This document shows, piece by piece, positions 11,393 through 24,050 of a DNA stretch of 64,000 nt. The notes below the pieces were generated by a model. That model saw only the letters and a program-made list of their open reading frames with translations. It did no database searches and was not told the origin of the DNA. How positions within the stretch are numbered: position 1 is the stretch's first letter; each line of letters opens with the position of its first letter. Made by a program: the position numbers and the translations under genes. This DNA comes from Druceiella hillmani (Eukaryota; Arthropoda; Insecta; Lepidoptera; Hepialidae), in the NCBI GenBank assembly GCA_039881145.1, contig JAYKKI010000139.1, positions 868,001-932,000 on the forward strand, read 5' to 3'.

Positions 11393-11889
11393 AGGGTTCT
11401 ATATCTGAATAGAAAAGGAACCTTTATTGGATTACTTCACTGTCCGTCTGTCGGTCTATCAAGGCCATTTTCTTTAGAAATACATAGAGGGGGTCAATTT
11501 GAAATTAATATCAAATACTTAGGTCTATGGTTCTTTTGAGATTTTATGGTTCTTAAGTTCAATCAAGAAGAACCCTTAAAATACGATCATTTATGCCACA
11601 TATTTTATACTCGCATATAAACAAAAGTATTTAGAATATTTTTCGTTGACCTGGAATCATGAAATTGGCAAAACGCAAGGTCTTACAGCACAAGTAAAGG
11701 AAAATATTTTTTTACATATGCGCCTGTGAAAGATATAGTAGACAATATATTTTTGTTCTGAAAAATTAACTTTTGGAAATAGTAAATTAAACTTTTGGAA
11801 AAGATAAATAACATTAAATTTTTATCAATGCTTAAACATGTGCGCAACCCTCGTCGTGCGAGTTCGGCTCGCGCTTGAGAGCTTTTTTT
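11393..11889 (+). repeat. Arthropod 'GGGTTCCGTA' repeat (B), near full-length degenerate copy
   Basis: Head AGGGTTCTATATCTGAATAG, then CTGTCCGTCTGTCGGTCTAT, then TTGAAATTAATATCAAATAC and GGTCTATGGTTC. The middle has TCGTTGACCTGGAATC and GGTCTTACAGCACAAGTA, and the tail is GTGCGAGTTCGGCTCGCGCTTG. This order matches, from memory, a repeat common in insect genomes, whose tail carries GAGTCCGACTCGCAC. I do not know its official family name. In-window support: the TTGAAATTAAT.TCAAATACT block also occurs at 60299-60320, and the tail block at 24001, 37167 and 49603 (reverse). Confidence 0.65.
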
Positions 11890-12517
11890 CGTGATCACGA
11901 TTTGACCAGTTGTGGAGATAGGTGTTTGTGGAATTCATTCAACAATATTTAAAAATCAGGGAGTTTAGGAAATATTTATAAACTTATAAAAGTTGATGAT
12001 GTATTTGAGAACCTCCACGAACCAAAATGCACAACGGCTAAAAAGTAAATCGATTTCAATAAACAAAATCTTAATCAAAACTTTATCCACAAACCATCGT
12101 CGATCAACATGCATTAAACGCAAACATCACATTTCCCGGAAATATGTTTGAAATTTAGAAGACTTTCATGTTTGCCTCGATCTCCGGGATCATCTTATTT
12201 GCAAGTTAAGTAAAGTTTTTCACAACTTTGATACGGGATATTTGGTTTGAGTAACTGATAACTGAACTTAATCCGTACTCCATTTGGTGTGAACATATGA
12301 AATCGACAGTTTACATAGACGAAAATATTTTTCTAAATTGAAAGCGACTACTGAACATTCTATTATTTTACCAAAACATAATAATGCGTTTTGTAACCAC
12401 TCGTGCATATTAGGCTTTTTGAAATTTTTATGACAACATTAATATTTTAAACTAAATTTTTTGAACTTCAAACAAATTAATTGATTTCAAATAAGCACTG
12501 AATAATAATGACACTTT
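11890..12517. other. AT-rich stretch, nothing recognised
   Basis: No open frame or repeat of note. Scattered CG dinucleotides near 12110-12310 are the only compositional change. Confidence 0.35.
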
Positions 12518-12720
12518 ACGTGCCTACCTGCCTATCTATTATTATCCTAATTATTTCGTGCTTTTTAAATAGTATGCGCATACTTACTTGCCTGCCTAAA
12601 CTATCCTAGTTGCTTCGTGCCTTTATATATGGCTGTACATACTCACGTACCTATCTACTAACATCCTAATTATTTTATGTCATTTTATATGCTTCACACC
12701 TTTGTATGTACCTATACGTA
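12518..12720. repeat. Degenerate tandem repeat, unit about 60 bp, three copies plus a remnant
   Basis: Units start near 12518, 12582 and 12641 with AC(G/T)(T)AC.TGCCT/ACCTATCTA. Each continues with A(C)TATCCTA(A/G)TT, (A/G)CTTCGTGC or ATTTTATGTC, and a TTTATATGGC-like end. A fourth partial unit carries TTTGTATGTACCTATACGTA. Confidence 0.65.
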
Positions 12721-12829
12721 TTAACACACCAATTAAGTTAATCATATTGTTGCTTAAGTGTCAACAAGAAAAATGAGTCTACACTCGATTAGTTTACACC
12801 TCACCACTGAGAAGTTACTAACACTATCT

Positions 12830-12970
12830 TTCAGCTTCGCAATCAGACCATGGAAACAATTTATGACCAAAAACTCATCAAGGATTTTCAAACGAATCAA
12901 GTTCTATGAAACTGTTGTTCATCTTTGAAGAGTCCGATCAATAGTTTCCAGCTCCATCATCAGACCCTGA
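12830..12970. repeat. Two related blocks around an ATCAGACC motif
   Basis: CAGCTTCGCAATCAGACCATG (near 12833) and CAGCTCCATCATCAGACCCTG (near 12948) are alike and about 115 bp apart, each followed by an AT-rich section. This suggests an old tandem duplication or two termini of one small element. Confidence 0.4.
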
Positions 12971-14102
12971 TTATCATTTCTTGTATTTGAACAACAGAAT
13001 TACTTGTAAGGCAAGCCAAATAAGTTTAAATCCAGTACCAAGTTTCTGAAAGGCACAACGTACTGGCATCCAGGGACGAGTTCCTCGGGTTATCTCCCTA
13101 GTCCATGTTAGAACCTGCTAACTATATTTACGAGATACCTATCCAAAACCATTTTCCTTCACCAAAAATGTAATGTCAGTCCATTTCAAAGTTATGGCTG
13201 TACAAACAAAACACAAAGGCGTAAAATTTAGAACCAACTCCTTTCCTGAAATCGCTTAAAAACAGCGAAAAGACATCTGGATAATAAATATGACTGAGTG
13301 TACTGTAAAACTGAACATAAAATTGTCATAAATAATCACGTTTGCAAAAGAAAAAAAAACATAGAAAAAAAAACAGAGAATTAAAAAATAATATAGAACG
13401 CCGTTATTGTTTAATGATTAAAAAGTGGTTGAAACCAGATGTCCCCTCAATATCTTTGGCTCAAAATCTTATATCTGTCAGCTTATGGTCTTGAACTATG
13501 TTCGAAGATGTAAATACTCTTCTAAAACCTTGCCACGAAATTACATTTTACGGTCATAGAGTGCACTATTTTGAAGCCATTTGACGATGACGGGTCTAAA
13601 TACCTTTTATGACTAAGTATAATGGATTTGCTATTGTATTTGTTCTTCCAACTTATAGATATTTATGCTTTACCAAATCTTTGTTTATTACCATTAAATT
13701 GTCTATTTTAGTCATAAAAATCTGACACTCCAATAATATCAGTCACATTTACCATTGTGGTTAGCTGTAATGGATCATTCTTTTCTCAGTAAAGATGTTA
13801 TCTGTGTATTTAATGTTCAAAAATCAGAAGTTTAATAGATGAATAAAAAAGTTTATTTTTAACGTAAATTGTTAAGTACCATATTTCTAAGTGGACATAA
13901 ATTAAAAATTAACGATTGCTGAATTATCAGTTTCAGTATAATTTCATGATTTTTAGGTTATCTTTAATAAAATATTAAATTAGTGTTCTTTCAGAAATTA
14001 TATGCATAAAAAATGTTTTTAAACCCAATATCATTTATATATTTCGTCCATTAAAATTAATATTAATATATTGAATCGAATAATAAGTTATATCGCATTA
14101 AA

Positions 14103-14105
<3 letters not shown>
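12971..14105. other. Mixed-composition stretch, no gene recognised
   Basis: A slightly GC-richer patch (13040-13130) contains CCAGGGACGAGTTCCTCGGG, which holds a short inverted repeat. No frame, motif or in-window repeat supports an annotation. Confidence 0.3.

Positions 14106-14177
<72 letters not shown>
14106..14177. repeat. (TA)n microsatellite
   Basis: About 36 TA units with one G interruption near the end. Confidence 0.95.
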
Positions 14178-14253
14178 CGGCAACTTTATTCAGAGACAGG
14201 AATTCTGAATTTGACAGTACAGTAAAAAATGGTCAGAAAATAAAAATATGATA

Positions 14254-14436
14254 AAATTTTCCCGTTTCACAAATATGTTACACAAAATGCATACATCCCG
14301 TTTCACAAATACGTTACACAATATGAAGAGAAAATCCATTTCTCAAGTATGGTGAACAAAAAGAATGGCATCTTACTCAAGTATGATACACGATGAGTAC
14401 GCACATTCCTCAAGCGTAACGTACACAATTGGGGTT
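14254..14436. repeat. Degenerate minisatellite, unit about 32-43 bp, five copies
   Basis: The block TTTCACAAATA(T/C)GTTACACAA appears twice (near 14264 and 14301). Three drifted versions follow, carrying TCTCAAGTATGGTGAACAA, ACTCAAGTATGATACACGA and CCTCAAGCGTAACGTACACA. An 83-codon open frame over 14365-14616 partly overlaps it and is not supported as a gene. Confidence 0.6.
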
Positions 14437-17400
14437 TACTACAAATTTACTTATCACAAATCGCTACTTGAAATACTAATTGACCACTTTTTACAAATAT
14501 TAAAAACCATGCTTATCACTTTTCAGATTTATCTTTGGATTCGCGTTGGACAAAATTCATACTCTTTTCAAAAACAAATTTTATCAGGTTTATTTACATT
14601 TTACTCAATATCCTAAATAGGCAAGTACAACATTATGAGAAGAGACAGAACCTCAAATTATTCAAGAATCAAAGGTACACACAGCACATGGACTACGCAA
14701 ATACATGATGGCACAAAAATATACGACGACCACATAATGGCGAGTATCCCAATTTTTTTTAAGTATAAACTAAACGTAATATAAATAAAGCGGAATAAAT
14801 GAAAACATAGGGAAATGGAACTGCAACACACAAATAAAGTGAGAATAATATAGGAAGGAAACCAAGGCAACAAATCCAAGAATTCTAGCGATGTCAGTTG
14901 TACCCTTTATGCATGCTTTCTGTATCCATATCCATTATTAATATAGATTGAACTGGTAAGGATATTAAAGACACATATACTTCGGTTTCTAGTTTCTTCG
15001 GGTTTTATTTTCTACCTTTACTTAAGAAAAATTGATTCGCCAAAAAAATCGAAAACAACATCAGTTGTATGGATTAGGTTTTTTATTCATAACTAAGGAT
15101 AAAAGTGGACGCAAAAGAATACGAGATTTTAAATAATTTGGTTCCTATTTTCTGCATATTTTTTTTTCTTCATGTTTTTTCTGGAAAAATAGGATTCGTC
15201 GAATTATTGAAATTCTTAAATGACAACGGCACTTGATGATACCTTTGCATTTGATAATATAAATGAATGAAAACTCACAATCTATTTTCTGCATAAGATA
15301 TACATTTTGAGAAAAAGGGTTCTCAGAAATGTTAAATAAAAGATCGATAAGGTGTGTATTGGATTACGGTTGAATGACCATAAATGTATTTGTGTGTTGT
15401 GAACAAATGACTACGCTTATAAGTTTACCTCTAAATCGGAAATTATACCTTTACATCTATAATATAATCGAGTGTTTCTGTGTGAAGTCGGTAATTAATT
15501 AGAAATATAAATTTTGTGTGACATGCGGAATTAACATTTTATGTAAATATATTAATTAATTTGAAAAAAATTATATTGTACCATTGGCTTACTCAATTTT
15601 ATTTCCAATACAAGCTGCATGAAATGCCGGTGATGTTTTTAATATAGGCACGAATTAAAATTGTATCCCGAGGTGTTGAAATTTTAAAATATAATTTAAT
15701 TAGGTTAAATATTTTGATTGATCAATTGATAGCATTATGATATTTCATAACACCATCATTTTATAGAGTCTCGAATTCGTGTAGTAATTTTAATTTCTCT
15801 TGGTCACATAGATTATATAACACCGCAATAGATTTCATAAATATTTTATTAAGACACAATCGTCCAGACAAATTTGTTATGAAAATGATAACCAGTTATC
15901 AAACACTGGCAAAAAGACAATAAGTTCGATTATTAGTAACGTTCACTTAACGCCCGGTGTAGCATCTGTTGATATTTTGATTCGCAAATTAGATAATTAT
16001 ATTAGAAATAAATCAGTGCGTATATGGAGGAGGCTGGAGAAATGAGGAGACATGAAACATAACAATCGTTTGATTTATTGACAATTCGTATTCGTTTTTA
16101 GTCACCCTTTTATCTCCCAATGTTATTAAACGCCTTCACTCCATTCGCCAAACGATATCAGTTTTCAGGGTCGAGAGGGTATCAGCGAATACACCCGAGA
16201 TAATAGATTAGTGAATAAGACGTTCCTTTTTTCGTACCCTATAAGCAGTATTCTCCGAGTTTTTGTACATTTTTTGCTACTACTTTAAAATCGTAATCTG
16301 ATCGTTTCCGCCTTTTAATTTTCCAAATAATGGTTAACAAACACGAGAATGTGATGAGACAAGACTATAAAAATGAAAAACTCCAGTAAAAGGAAAACAA
16401 ATTCATGAAATAAATTTGGGTAATTTAAAAAAATTTGAAAAGCCCGTCGTGCCAAAATAAGCTCTTGAGCAATTACATGAATATTTTTTGGAACAAGGAT
16501 TTTTTTTATTGCAATATAGTTGAATATTATTTGTTAAACTCTATGCAGGTTTTTAGAAAGTTTTTTTTAATTGTCTTTTTCTTTTTCTTTATTCTTTTTC
16601 TCTAAGTTTAATAATATATACTTTCTATGAATATGATATTCAGATAATAAATTGACCACATAATTAAAAGAAATTATAATAAATATTTAAATGGCCAAAA
16701 TAACCCAATATATTTTAATACACAGTAAATAACGATAATTTTACATGCTGAACTATTATAGCTTTTATTTATCTACAACATTTAAATAATTTAATTTAAT
16801 TTATCACTTTAATGCTATGTACGCTTATTTAACTAATCAATTTAAAACTAACTCTAAAACTAGAAAATTTTGCAAAAGTCTCACCGGCTTCCGATTTACC
16901 GCAAATATTTCGAGCGCTTTATTCAATTCCCAATTGCAAACGACGTTTTTCCTCGTCAAGTTTAAATGCAAATTTAAAGTTTCGAAAGTAATTTTGATTG
17001 CCGTAAACTGAATTCGCTTTTCATCTGTTATCTTTCTTCAATAGATTTTCAACCGATTTTGTCAAATTAATAATATATGAATAATTCTACGCTGGTAATA
17101 AATTGTTACAGTCTAATAAACGCCAGGGCATAATGAATTAATATTTCATTTTAATGACTCTCGACCTATCACAGATTCTTATAGGTCTCCCACACAATTT
17201 TATCAGTGAGTGTGACATGGCGACACTCGAGAATGATGAGGTCATTACTAATTCCTTATTTGCCATTGTATAATGCCGTAAATTATGTGGATATGATCAG
17301 TTGTAACATGAAGTAACTTCTTTATCTAAATAAATAGTTAAAATTAATTTTCGAATAGCTTTAAAATATATGTTTTTGATTTAGTGGTTCGCGTTCCTAT

Positions 17401-17820
17401 TTACAATTCCAGCTGTCATTTTTGTACATTTATTTTATTGCGTACTTGCATATTTCAAAGCTATACCCAAAATTATTTGTAGCTTTATTTTAAAGATTTT
17501 TGTGCAGAAATTTCGCCAACTGACTTTTGAACAAGCTACTGTAAAATTAGTAGTTCACATGGTGAAATTATTTAATTCGTTTAAAAAGTACTATATCTCA
17601 ATTTTGTTCAATCGGCTGCACGCCTTTTTATGTATTTTTAGGAAATTAACATGTAAAATAATATACACAGAAACCCGCATGCTCTGATGTGAATCCTATT
17701 AAACCGCACTTATTCTCCAGTAATTTTGAGGACCAAGTTATTTAACAACTATTAACTCCAAATAATATATTGAACAAGATAAGCCACTAAGTATAATTTA
17801 ATAGATCGGTTGAATGTCTC
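14437..17820. other. AT-rich stretch with two slightly richer pockets
   Basis: No gene is supported. At 16085-16235 composition rises and a frame stays open for about 45 codons (it includes H-S-I-R-Q-T-I-S-V-F-R-V-E-R) but is unrecognised. At 16868-17010 a pocket with CACCGGCTTCCGATTTACCG and several CGs could be a conserved non-coding element or exon relic. The rest is featureless, with poly-T at 16550-16610. Confidence 0.35.
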
Positions 17821-18025
17821 ATATATTCGCCCTCAGAATTTTGCCATATGGGTCGCTTGAGGTGGGGGAGAGGAGCGCGAAAAGCCTGTTTCCGAACGCG
17901 TCTTAGTTCACTGTTGCTAGTTGCATTTTCGACTTTGGACACGGATTCGTTCACTTGTGCGAAATTACATTTCTACAAACTCCTTACAATGAAACGATAC
18001 TTGTTTCCGTGTCAGTTCCAGTTTC
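17821..18025. other. CpG-rich island
   Basis: The pocket GGTCGCTTGAGGTGGGGGAG, then GCGCG and GAACGCG, stands out from its surroundings. A 95-codon plus-strand frame (17848-18135) passes through it, starting M-G-R-L-R-W-G-R-G-A-R-K, but composition rather than selection could explain this. Possibilities are an unmethylated promoter, a non-coding exon or a relic. There is no TATA/initiator pair I can point to. Confidence 0.35.
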
Positions 18026-18139
18026 AGTTCTCAAGTTTATCGACAGGTTGTAATGCAAACACTTACTCTATACAGTCGTTTTGTATTTACTTCACTTACT
18101 GTGATCATATTAGTACTAGTCTTGCAAATATGTGATGCC

Positions 18140-19092
18140 CAATTAGGAAATCATATATCCACATGATAACAATAGTGAACTAAGACGTAATGGAAAATAT
18201 GTGTTTCTTCATTACGAGTATGTCCGAGAATATACTACCGTTCTCAAATGTCAGTCATGTGAACAAGAGACAACTATGCCTGATTTTTAATACAGGGGCT
18301 CTTTTTCGTTTAGGTTGCTCTCAAGAAGGTACAAAGGCATAAAGGCAAAACTAATTTAGCTTAGATTTTTGGTTTCAGATGTTTAGTATTAAGTCTAAAA
18401 TTTAAATTTGTTTATCTTTATCTAGATTTATAACCACTAACTTATTACATCGATTAGAATTATAATTCTAGAAACAAAAAAAAATTACATAAATTCTTTC
18501 TTTTTTGGCTGGTTTGTATTTTCTTACAAGGCATTTTTCTACCTTGGAATGGAAAACAAAATAAAGAAATATACTAGAAGCGTAACACGACAATATAATG
18601 ATCTCGTTATTCTTGCTCATTATACATGCTACGAGTGTATTATATACATATTTAATAAGTATAACGATACTGCTTTATTATTTGATAAACAATTTTCGGG
18701 CAGTACTCACTTCTATTCTATTTTGTTCATTTATTTAAGGCGGAAGGTTATAGTCCACTTTAGTGCTGAGGCTTCGTGGAAATTATGAATTGAATCTTTA
18801 TTTTCATTTTGAAATATGGATTGTTATACAAAAAGTGATGCCTTATCGAGAGAACATTTTAAACTTTTATCATATTTACGCATGGGGTGAGAGAACAAAG
18901 GAGAGAAGCATGCACAAAGTCTTCATGTCGTGATACGTTATTCTTGTAGGCCAAAATGTGCATGAAGAAAAAAAAAACAAATAACTTACTTGTACTCTCA
19001 CTAGATCATCGTGTGGGCAGTTTTATTACTTGGGGAAAACACTTAAGGTAATCAATAAAGTATTATTTTAGACTTTATCGCAAAGCGATATA
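18140..19092. other. AT-rich stretch, no supported gene
   Basis: A 79-codon plus-strand frame (18549-18788) is Tyr/Ile/Asn-rich and unrecognised. An imperfect inverted repeat of GCATGCACAAAGTCTTCATG near 18908-18970 is the only structure. Confidence 0.35.
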
Positions 19093-19239
19093 TAATATCC
19101 CACCTGAAGATGTTGTAATACAACGAAAGCTAGGTCGTGGTAAAGAAATTAAAGAAAGTAAAAATAGTACTACATCACGTAGTTTCATTTAATTGTGAAT
19201 ATTGAATTTCTACAAAACTAGCGCCAAATATATTCAATT
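19093..19239 (+). mobile_element. HH element, copy 4 (single arm, complete terminus)
   Basis: Single arm with hammerhead, AAAGAAATTAAAGAAAGTA, the CATCACGTAGTTTCATTTAA block, GTGAATATTGAATTTCTAC and the terminal GCGCCAAATATATTCAAT. It defines the full single-arm length (about 147 bp) and the outer end of the family. Confidence 0.8.
19100..19140 (+). ncRNA. Near-intact hammerhead motif (HH copy 4)
   Basis: Stem I CCAC/GTGG, core CTGAAGA, stem II GTTGT/ACAAC, GAA and GTC are intact. The only lesion is in the tiny stem III (AGC against GGT, one G-G mismatch). Activity as a monomer is doubtful; as a dimer, with paired stem III strands, it might persist. Confidence 0.55.
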
Positions 19240-20134
19240 ATGTATGATATAAAAAGTAATAATAACCGCATTGAGTAATTCATGTGGATAGATTTTCCTT
19301 TTTTTTACTTGAAAATTGTATAATGGTTTGATATTTCGTGACATGCCATGAAGTTGTTGGTTCAATGTAATATTACGAGTAAATTGCGGATATAAAATTA
19401 ATTTATATACAAGGCATATTTTTAGTCCTAACGAAATATAACTGTTCAAAAAAATGTCGGCTATTGGTAAGAGAAAATGTTATCCTTATTACGAAATGCC
19501 AATCTATAACACGTTGTGTTTTTTTGTGTTAAAATTCCACTTTGTTTACATACGTATATTAATTACTGTATTTTTGTCTAAATTTGATGAGGTTAAAATA
19601 GATGAAGACAATAATGTATTGAAACACTATATTTAAACTCAATATATTTATTTGTTTACTCGTTTATTGCTTCATTATTCAGAAAACAAGTTATTGATTC
19701 TACCGATATTTTTTTCTAAATCGTTTGATCTTTCACTTTTTCTTTTTATGGGTAAAGTATGAATATTATTTGAGGGAAATTTCAAACAGTAATTAATATA
19801 AGAAAACATAATCATAAAACGCCTGAAAAATATAAAGAAGATACGATGTGTAAGACGCGCCAAAACTTAGTTCACGGTTTAGCAGCGTATATAATAAAAG
19901 ATAATTCTTAGAAAAGGTGTTATATTCGGAAATAAGTGCAGATAACTTCAGAATAAATTCAGAGCTTTTGAGACTAAAGATTAAAGATTAAAAGACTAAA
20001 TATTAATATAAGCCATGCTGCGGGGATATTTCAAAATCCTCAAGACATTGGAAATTGTGCAGATTATGTCTATATCCTGATGAGTTTCGATTTAAAATAA
20101 GAAACTTAGTCGTTTAATTTAGGATCAAAATTAC
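19240..20134. other. AT-rich stretch, no supported gene
   Basis: Small open frames on both strands (19234-19449 -, 19454-19636 +, 19675-19863 -) have biased composition and no motifs. Confidence 0.35.
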
Positions 20135-20186
20135 ATCTCCAAACATGTATAAAAAAAACCCTTTTTTTTTATACATGTTTGGAGAT
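20135..20186. repeat. Perfect hairpin with 24-bp arms
   Basis: ATCTCCAAACATGTATAAAA plus A's pairs exactly with its downstream complement across a CCC-type loop. It is too short for an insect pri-miRNA stem (about 33 bp with flanks) but would be very stable. No other copy was found. Confidence 0.8.
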
Positions 20187-21466
20187 TGAGAGGCTTTAAA
20201 AATGTATACCTTAATTACCTTTTTATGCCAATAGATATAGACATTTGAAAATTCTGCAGAAAGTACATTGACCTGAATATTTTTTAGCCGTAATCTATTA
20301 TTCGAGGATGATATCTAAAGGTTTAATATTAGATCCATTTATTGGAGAGAGACAAGCCGTTGTGGTAATTAACCGTAATAATGGTAAATGTATATACATC
20401 ACAAATAAATATATCTTTGAATTTAACTAGATATGTTATGACAAATATTTTAAAATTATTGTTTAACTTATTATACAAATTCAGAATTAATGTTTCTAAA
20501 ACTCTAAAAGCTGTTGAAAATTATATAATATCGCAAAAATTTTAAATAATGTAAATTTGTAGATTATCTGAACAAAAGTGATATTTTCTACGTTTAACAC
20601 AGTGACGCTGGATATCGGAAACTATAATCGAGACATAATTCCCGGCGAGAGACTCCAATCACCGACTCAATTTATTCCAAGAAAATGTTCATTGTTTCAA
20701 CAGCTGCTTTATGATTATTAAAATACTATTTAAAATAACCTAAAATAACCATGAAATATCAAACGAAATAAATAGAAAAACAAAGTAAATCGAATTGATA
20801 ACTGCAATACAGTTAAATAGTTTATTGATTGTCAATTGAGTGTCTTTTATTGTAAATAAAATATCATCAGCGCATGGAAAACCATATATGTTACTATGGC
20901 TATTTGTAACGTGGTATTGCTGGCAAACGAATTAATAAGCTGATATATTTTTAAACACTAGTTCACTGAGTATAATGAAAACCCAAAGATTTTTAAGTTA
21001 CAACATTTATATAGCAACTACATGCATTTTAGATCATTATTTTCGATTAGGGATTTCAGTCTTGCTAAAATAACATATGCGACATTTTATTCAGTAGTGA
21101 AATTAACATTCATCAGTAAATTAATGAATACACTTATGATTATTGGAGTTATAGTGGCTATGAAAAGCTTAAAATATTGATTTTAAATCGTGGAGAAATT
21201 ACAGTTTCATATTGACATCAGTATGACAAGTAGATATATATGAGAATTGTTTGTCATTACACAATATAACGATTACATTATTATCGAAAACAATTGAAAT
21301 AATTCAGAAAATAACTATTTAAAATATCCTCATTTCCAACTAGGGATAACGAAACTTGTTGTAAATGCTAATGAGACTTGAATTTCCAGAATACCAAGAA
21401 ATGTGAAGAGTATTTCATTTCAAATCTTTTGATTATGTTTAGCGTTCTAAAAAATAATTACAAATT
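20187..21466. other. AT-rich stretch, nothing recognised
   Basis: No open frame, repeat or structured element that I can support. Confidence 0.35.
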
Positions 21467-21500
21467 CACAATTAAATGAAACTACGTTATGTAGTATTTA
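21467..21500 (-). mobile_element. HH element fragment, copy 5
   Basis: CACAATTAAATGAAACTACG, then TTATGTAGTATTTA, matches the arm portion of HH elements in the orientation of the left arms. It ends about 10 bp before the left end of the long-TIR element. The expected continuation (TTTCTACTTTC) is not seen beyond the element's right end, so the element did not simply insert into an intact copy. Confidence 0.65.
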
Positions 21501-21983
21501 TCCGAATAATGCCTCGCGATATTTTTTTTTACATATCATCTTTCAAGATATTTTATATTCATATTCAACTTTTATATATAATTTTCAGTTCATTCACGAC
21601 AAATGTACGAATCAAATTTAAATTTGTTTTTAAGGGAAACATATTTAGCAACGTCTGAATAATTTCGCCACCATTAAGTTGTATAAAGCTTAAAGAAACG
21701 AATGCCGAACCCACCCCGGGTCCGGCGGAACAAAACGATCGTTAACGACAAGGCGGTTGAGAAAAATAAAAATTTATTCAGATGCCAATCTGTCATTTAG
21801 GCACCTATAACCATTAAATGATACACAGTGTTTCTATTATACAGTATACACATAGTAACCTTTCACCTCGCAAACACATAGCCTAATGCATCTTTCATAG
21901 GCATAAAGACACTGTTCACATTTTAAAAATTAAGACCCAGGAATTTTTGCGATATTTAATCATATATTCATATATTGCAGACA

Positions 21984-22316
21984 TCACCTTCGGTTGAGTC
22001 CCACGCAAGGTAATCCGCGTAAACCCACATGAAATACATTTGTGCCACATCTCGTCTTTCGGAATTCGCTGCGTACTAAACATTTGTTTCCTGTATTTTT
22101 TGCTTCATCATCCTCCTTATTCTGGCACAATGAATTGTGGGGTAACAACATTCTAAGTATAGTTTGATTCCTGAAGTAATTGACCCTTTGCTTTATCGGG
22201 GCCCTCCTTTCGCGCTTTAGTCTATCTTCCCTAATCCTTACATTTCCATTCCATAATATACATTTCCTAACACTATGCCACTCGATACAACATAGACGAA
22301 ACCAATCTAACCAAAC
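21984..22316 (-). pseudogene. About 110-codon open frame inside long-TIR element, cysteine-rich C-terminus
   Basis: On the minus strand the frame is open from after a TAA (about 22319) to a TGA at 21984. It has no early ATG; the first is at about codon 55 (M-L-L-P-H-N-S-L-C). Composition is protein-like: I-E-W-H-S-V-R-K-C-I-L-W, then R-I-R-E-D-R-L-K-R-E-R-R-A-P-I-K-Q, and the end K-C-L-V-R-S-E-F-R-K-T-R-C-G-T-N-V-F-H-V followed by G-L-P-C-V-G. Spaced Cys/His with basic residues vaguely resembles the C-terminal zinc ribbon of piggyBac-type transposases, but key Cys pairs are not all in place, and the long inverted repeats are not typical of piggyBac. Treat as the element's own relic protein of unknown family. 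It could also be the last exon of a spliced product. Confidence 0.4.
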
Positions 22317-24000
22317 TTAATGTAACCTAACTCAAGCTAACTCAAGGAAAAAATGTTGTCTTTTATATCAAATAATGTGTACAAAAATTATTATTTTATT
22401 TAACTTCTCCATAAATATAACATAAATTCACTTGGTTCTCTGAACAGTAAAAGATGAACTTTTAAAGGTAGATAAACGCTTAACAATTTTTTCCCATTTA
22501 TTATCTCGGTGACTGTGCTTTCGACTGTGATTCACCATTTGTTTAGAAGAGTCTATACAAATTTTATACACCAAACTTGTTCCTTAATTTACATTTATCA
22601 CATTCTTTCAGTACTAATATTTTTTCTGAGGTTTTCCAATTAAAAGAAAATACAACCCACAGTTTTCCTAGATCCCCGCCATCAAAAAGATCATTTGCCT
22701 TTAAGTTTCACTTCGTAACTCAAATATTCGGCACGAATATACGTGTTGAAAGAAAAAAAAATGTTGTCTTAGTTGTTATCTTTCCTTTAACTACAGCTTT
22801 TGATATATAGCACGTTTATTTTATATAACAGCGAAATAGTATGATGGGAGGATATTTTACTTTCTATTATGAGGTGCAATTTATTCCCGACCCTTGTTTT
22901 GAATATCATTCAAATATATACTGTGTACGAGTTTATATTACGAACGGATACTAAATTTAATACAATTTTTGTTAGAACTGTAAAGACGTGTATAACACAG
23001 TTTAATATCGCTTTAGTTGGAAGATTTATTGCATGCGTTTCTAATAATTACACCTTTCCAATAATATGTTGTGTTTAGGTTTACTAATTATTAATTTTAA
23101 TAATTATTAATGTTACTTAGAATATATACGCCAATGCCATACGTAACGGTATATTATATGATCAAATAATTATCATAACACATAGCCTTTTTAAGTTAAT
23201 ATTGTATAATAATACAAATAAAATATAAACGTGTTACGTATGACTACGAATGATAAAAAAAATACGCACGTATTATCGTTTCCTCACATTAGAATTGGAA
23301 AATATCGTTTTCTCATATTAAAATCAAGAAAAACGTTACTATCTAATTTTACATTATAATATCATTTCGATTTAAACTAATTCTCCAGACTAAGTTAAAT
23401 TTTAAACATTCAAAACTTCACAACTCGTTCAAATTTTTGGAACATATTTTTTTAATCATACAGTTATTAAAAATTATTAAAGAATATGCGAATAATAAGC
23501 AATGACGGTTAAAATACGACTAATTAGAAAATAATGTCTGTCATAAGTATTATTATGTTCTGAGGTGCGGGCGTGCAACGACTAAAACACAAGAATAATA
23601 ACTAAACATTTGAAAATAACGTCAATAAATAAGTCGTAGACAATTATTATACAAGTGATTAAATAAAACGTAGGCATTGTCCTTTTTACCCGACTGCGGC
23701 ACGCCAAAGATGGTATTGTATTCATGAGTCTATGTGTATATTACATATATGTATGTATTACCTAAACGTGCATGTGTTATTCGCTAGAGCCGAAGTGGAT
23801 AGTCCGACTTAAATAAATAAGGTATTCGCATCGATTAAATATCGCAAAGATTCCTGGGTCTTAATTTTTAAAATGTGAACAGTGTCTTTACGCCTATGAA
23901 AGATGCATTAGGCTATGTGTTTGCGAGGTGAAAGGTCACTATGTGTATACTGTATAATAGAAACACTGTGTATCATTTAATGGTTATAGGTGCCTAAATG

Positions 24001-24050
24001 TGTATGGAACCCTCGCAGTTTGAGTTCTACTCGTACTTGACAGTTTTTTT
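24001..24050 (+). repeat. Repeat B tail fragment inside right arm of long-TIR element
   Basis: TGTATGGAACCCTCGCAGTT, then GAGTTCTACTCGTACTTGAC and a T run, reads as a decayed copy of the B tail (canonical core GAGTCCGACTCGCACTTGG). It lies in the block present only in the right arm, so it either inserted after the arms formed or was deleted from the left arm. Confidence 0.55.

Noticed and set aside
17848..18135. 95-codon frame starting M-G-R-L-R-W-G-R-G
   Set aside because: Its length depends on a CpG-rich pocket joined to AT-rich DNA. There is no homology, splice or promoter support, so only the island is listed.
22577..22810. 77-codon plus-strand frame inside the long-TIR element
   Set aside because: AT-biased composition and no motif. 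The minus strand of the element has a better candidate frame at 21984-22316.
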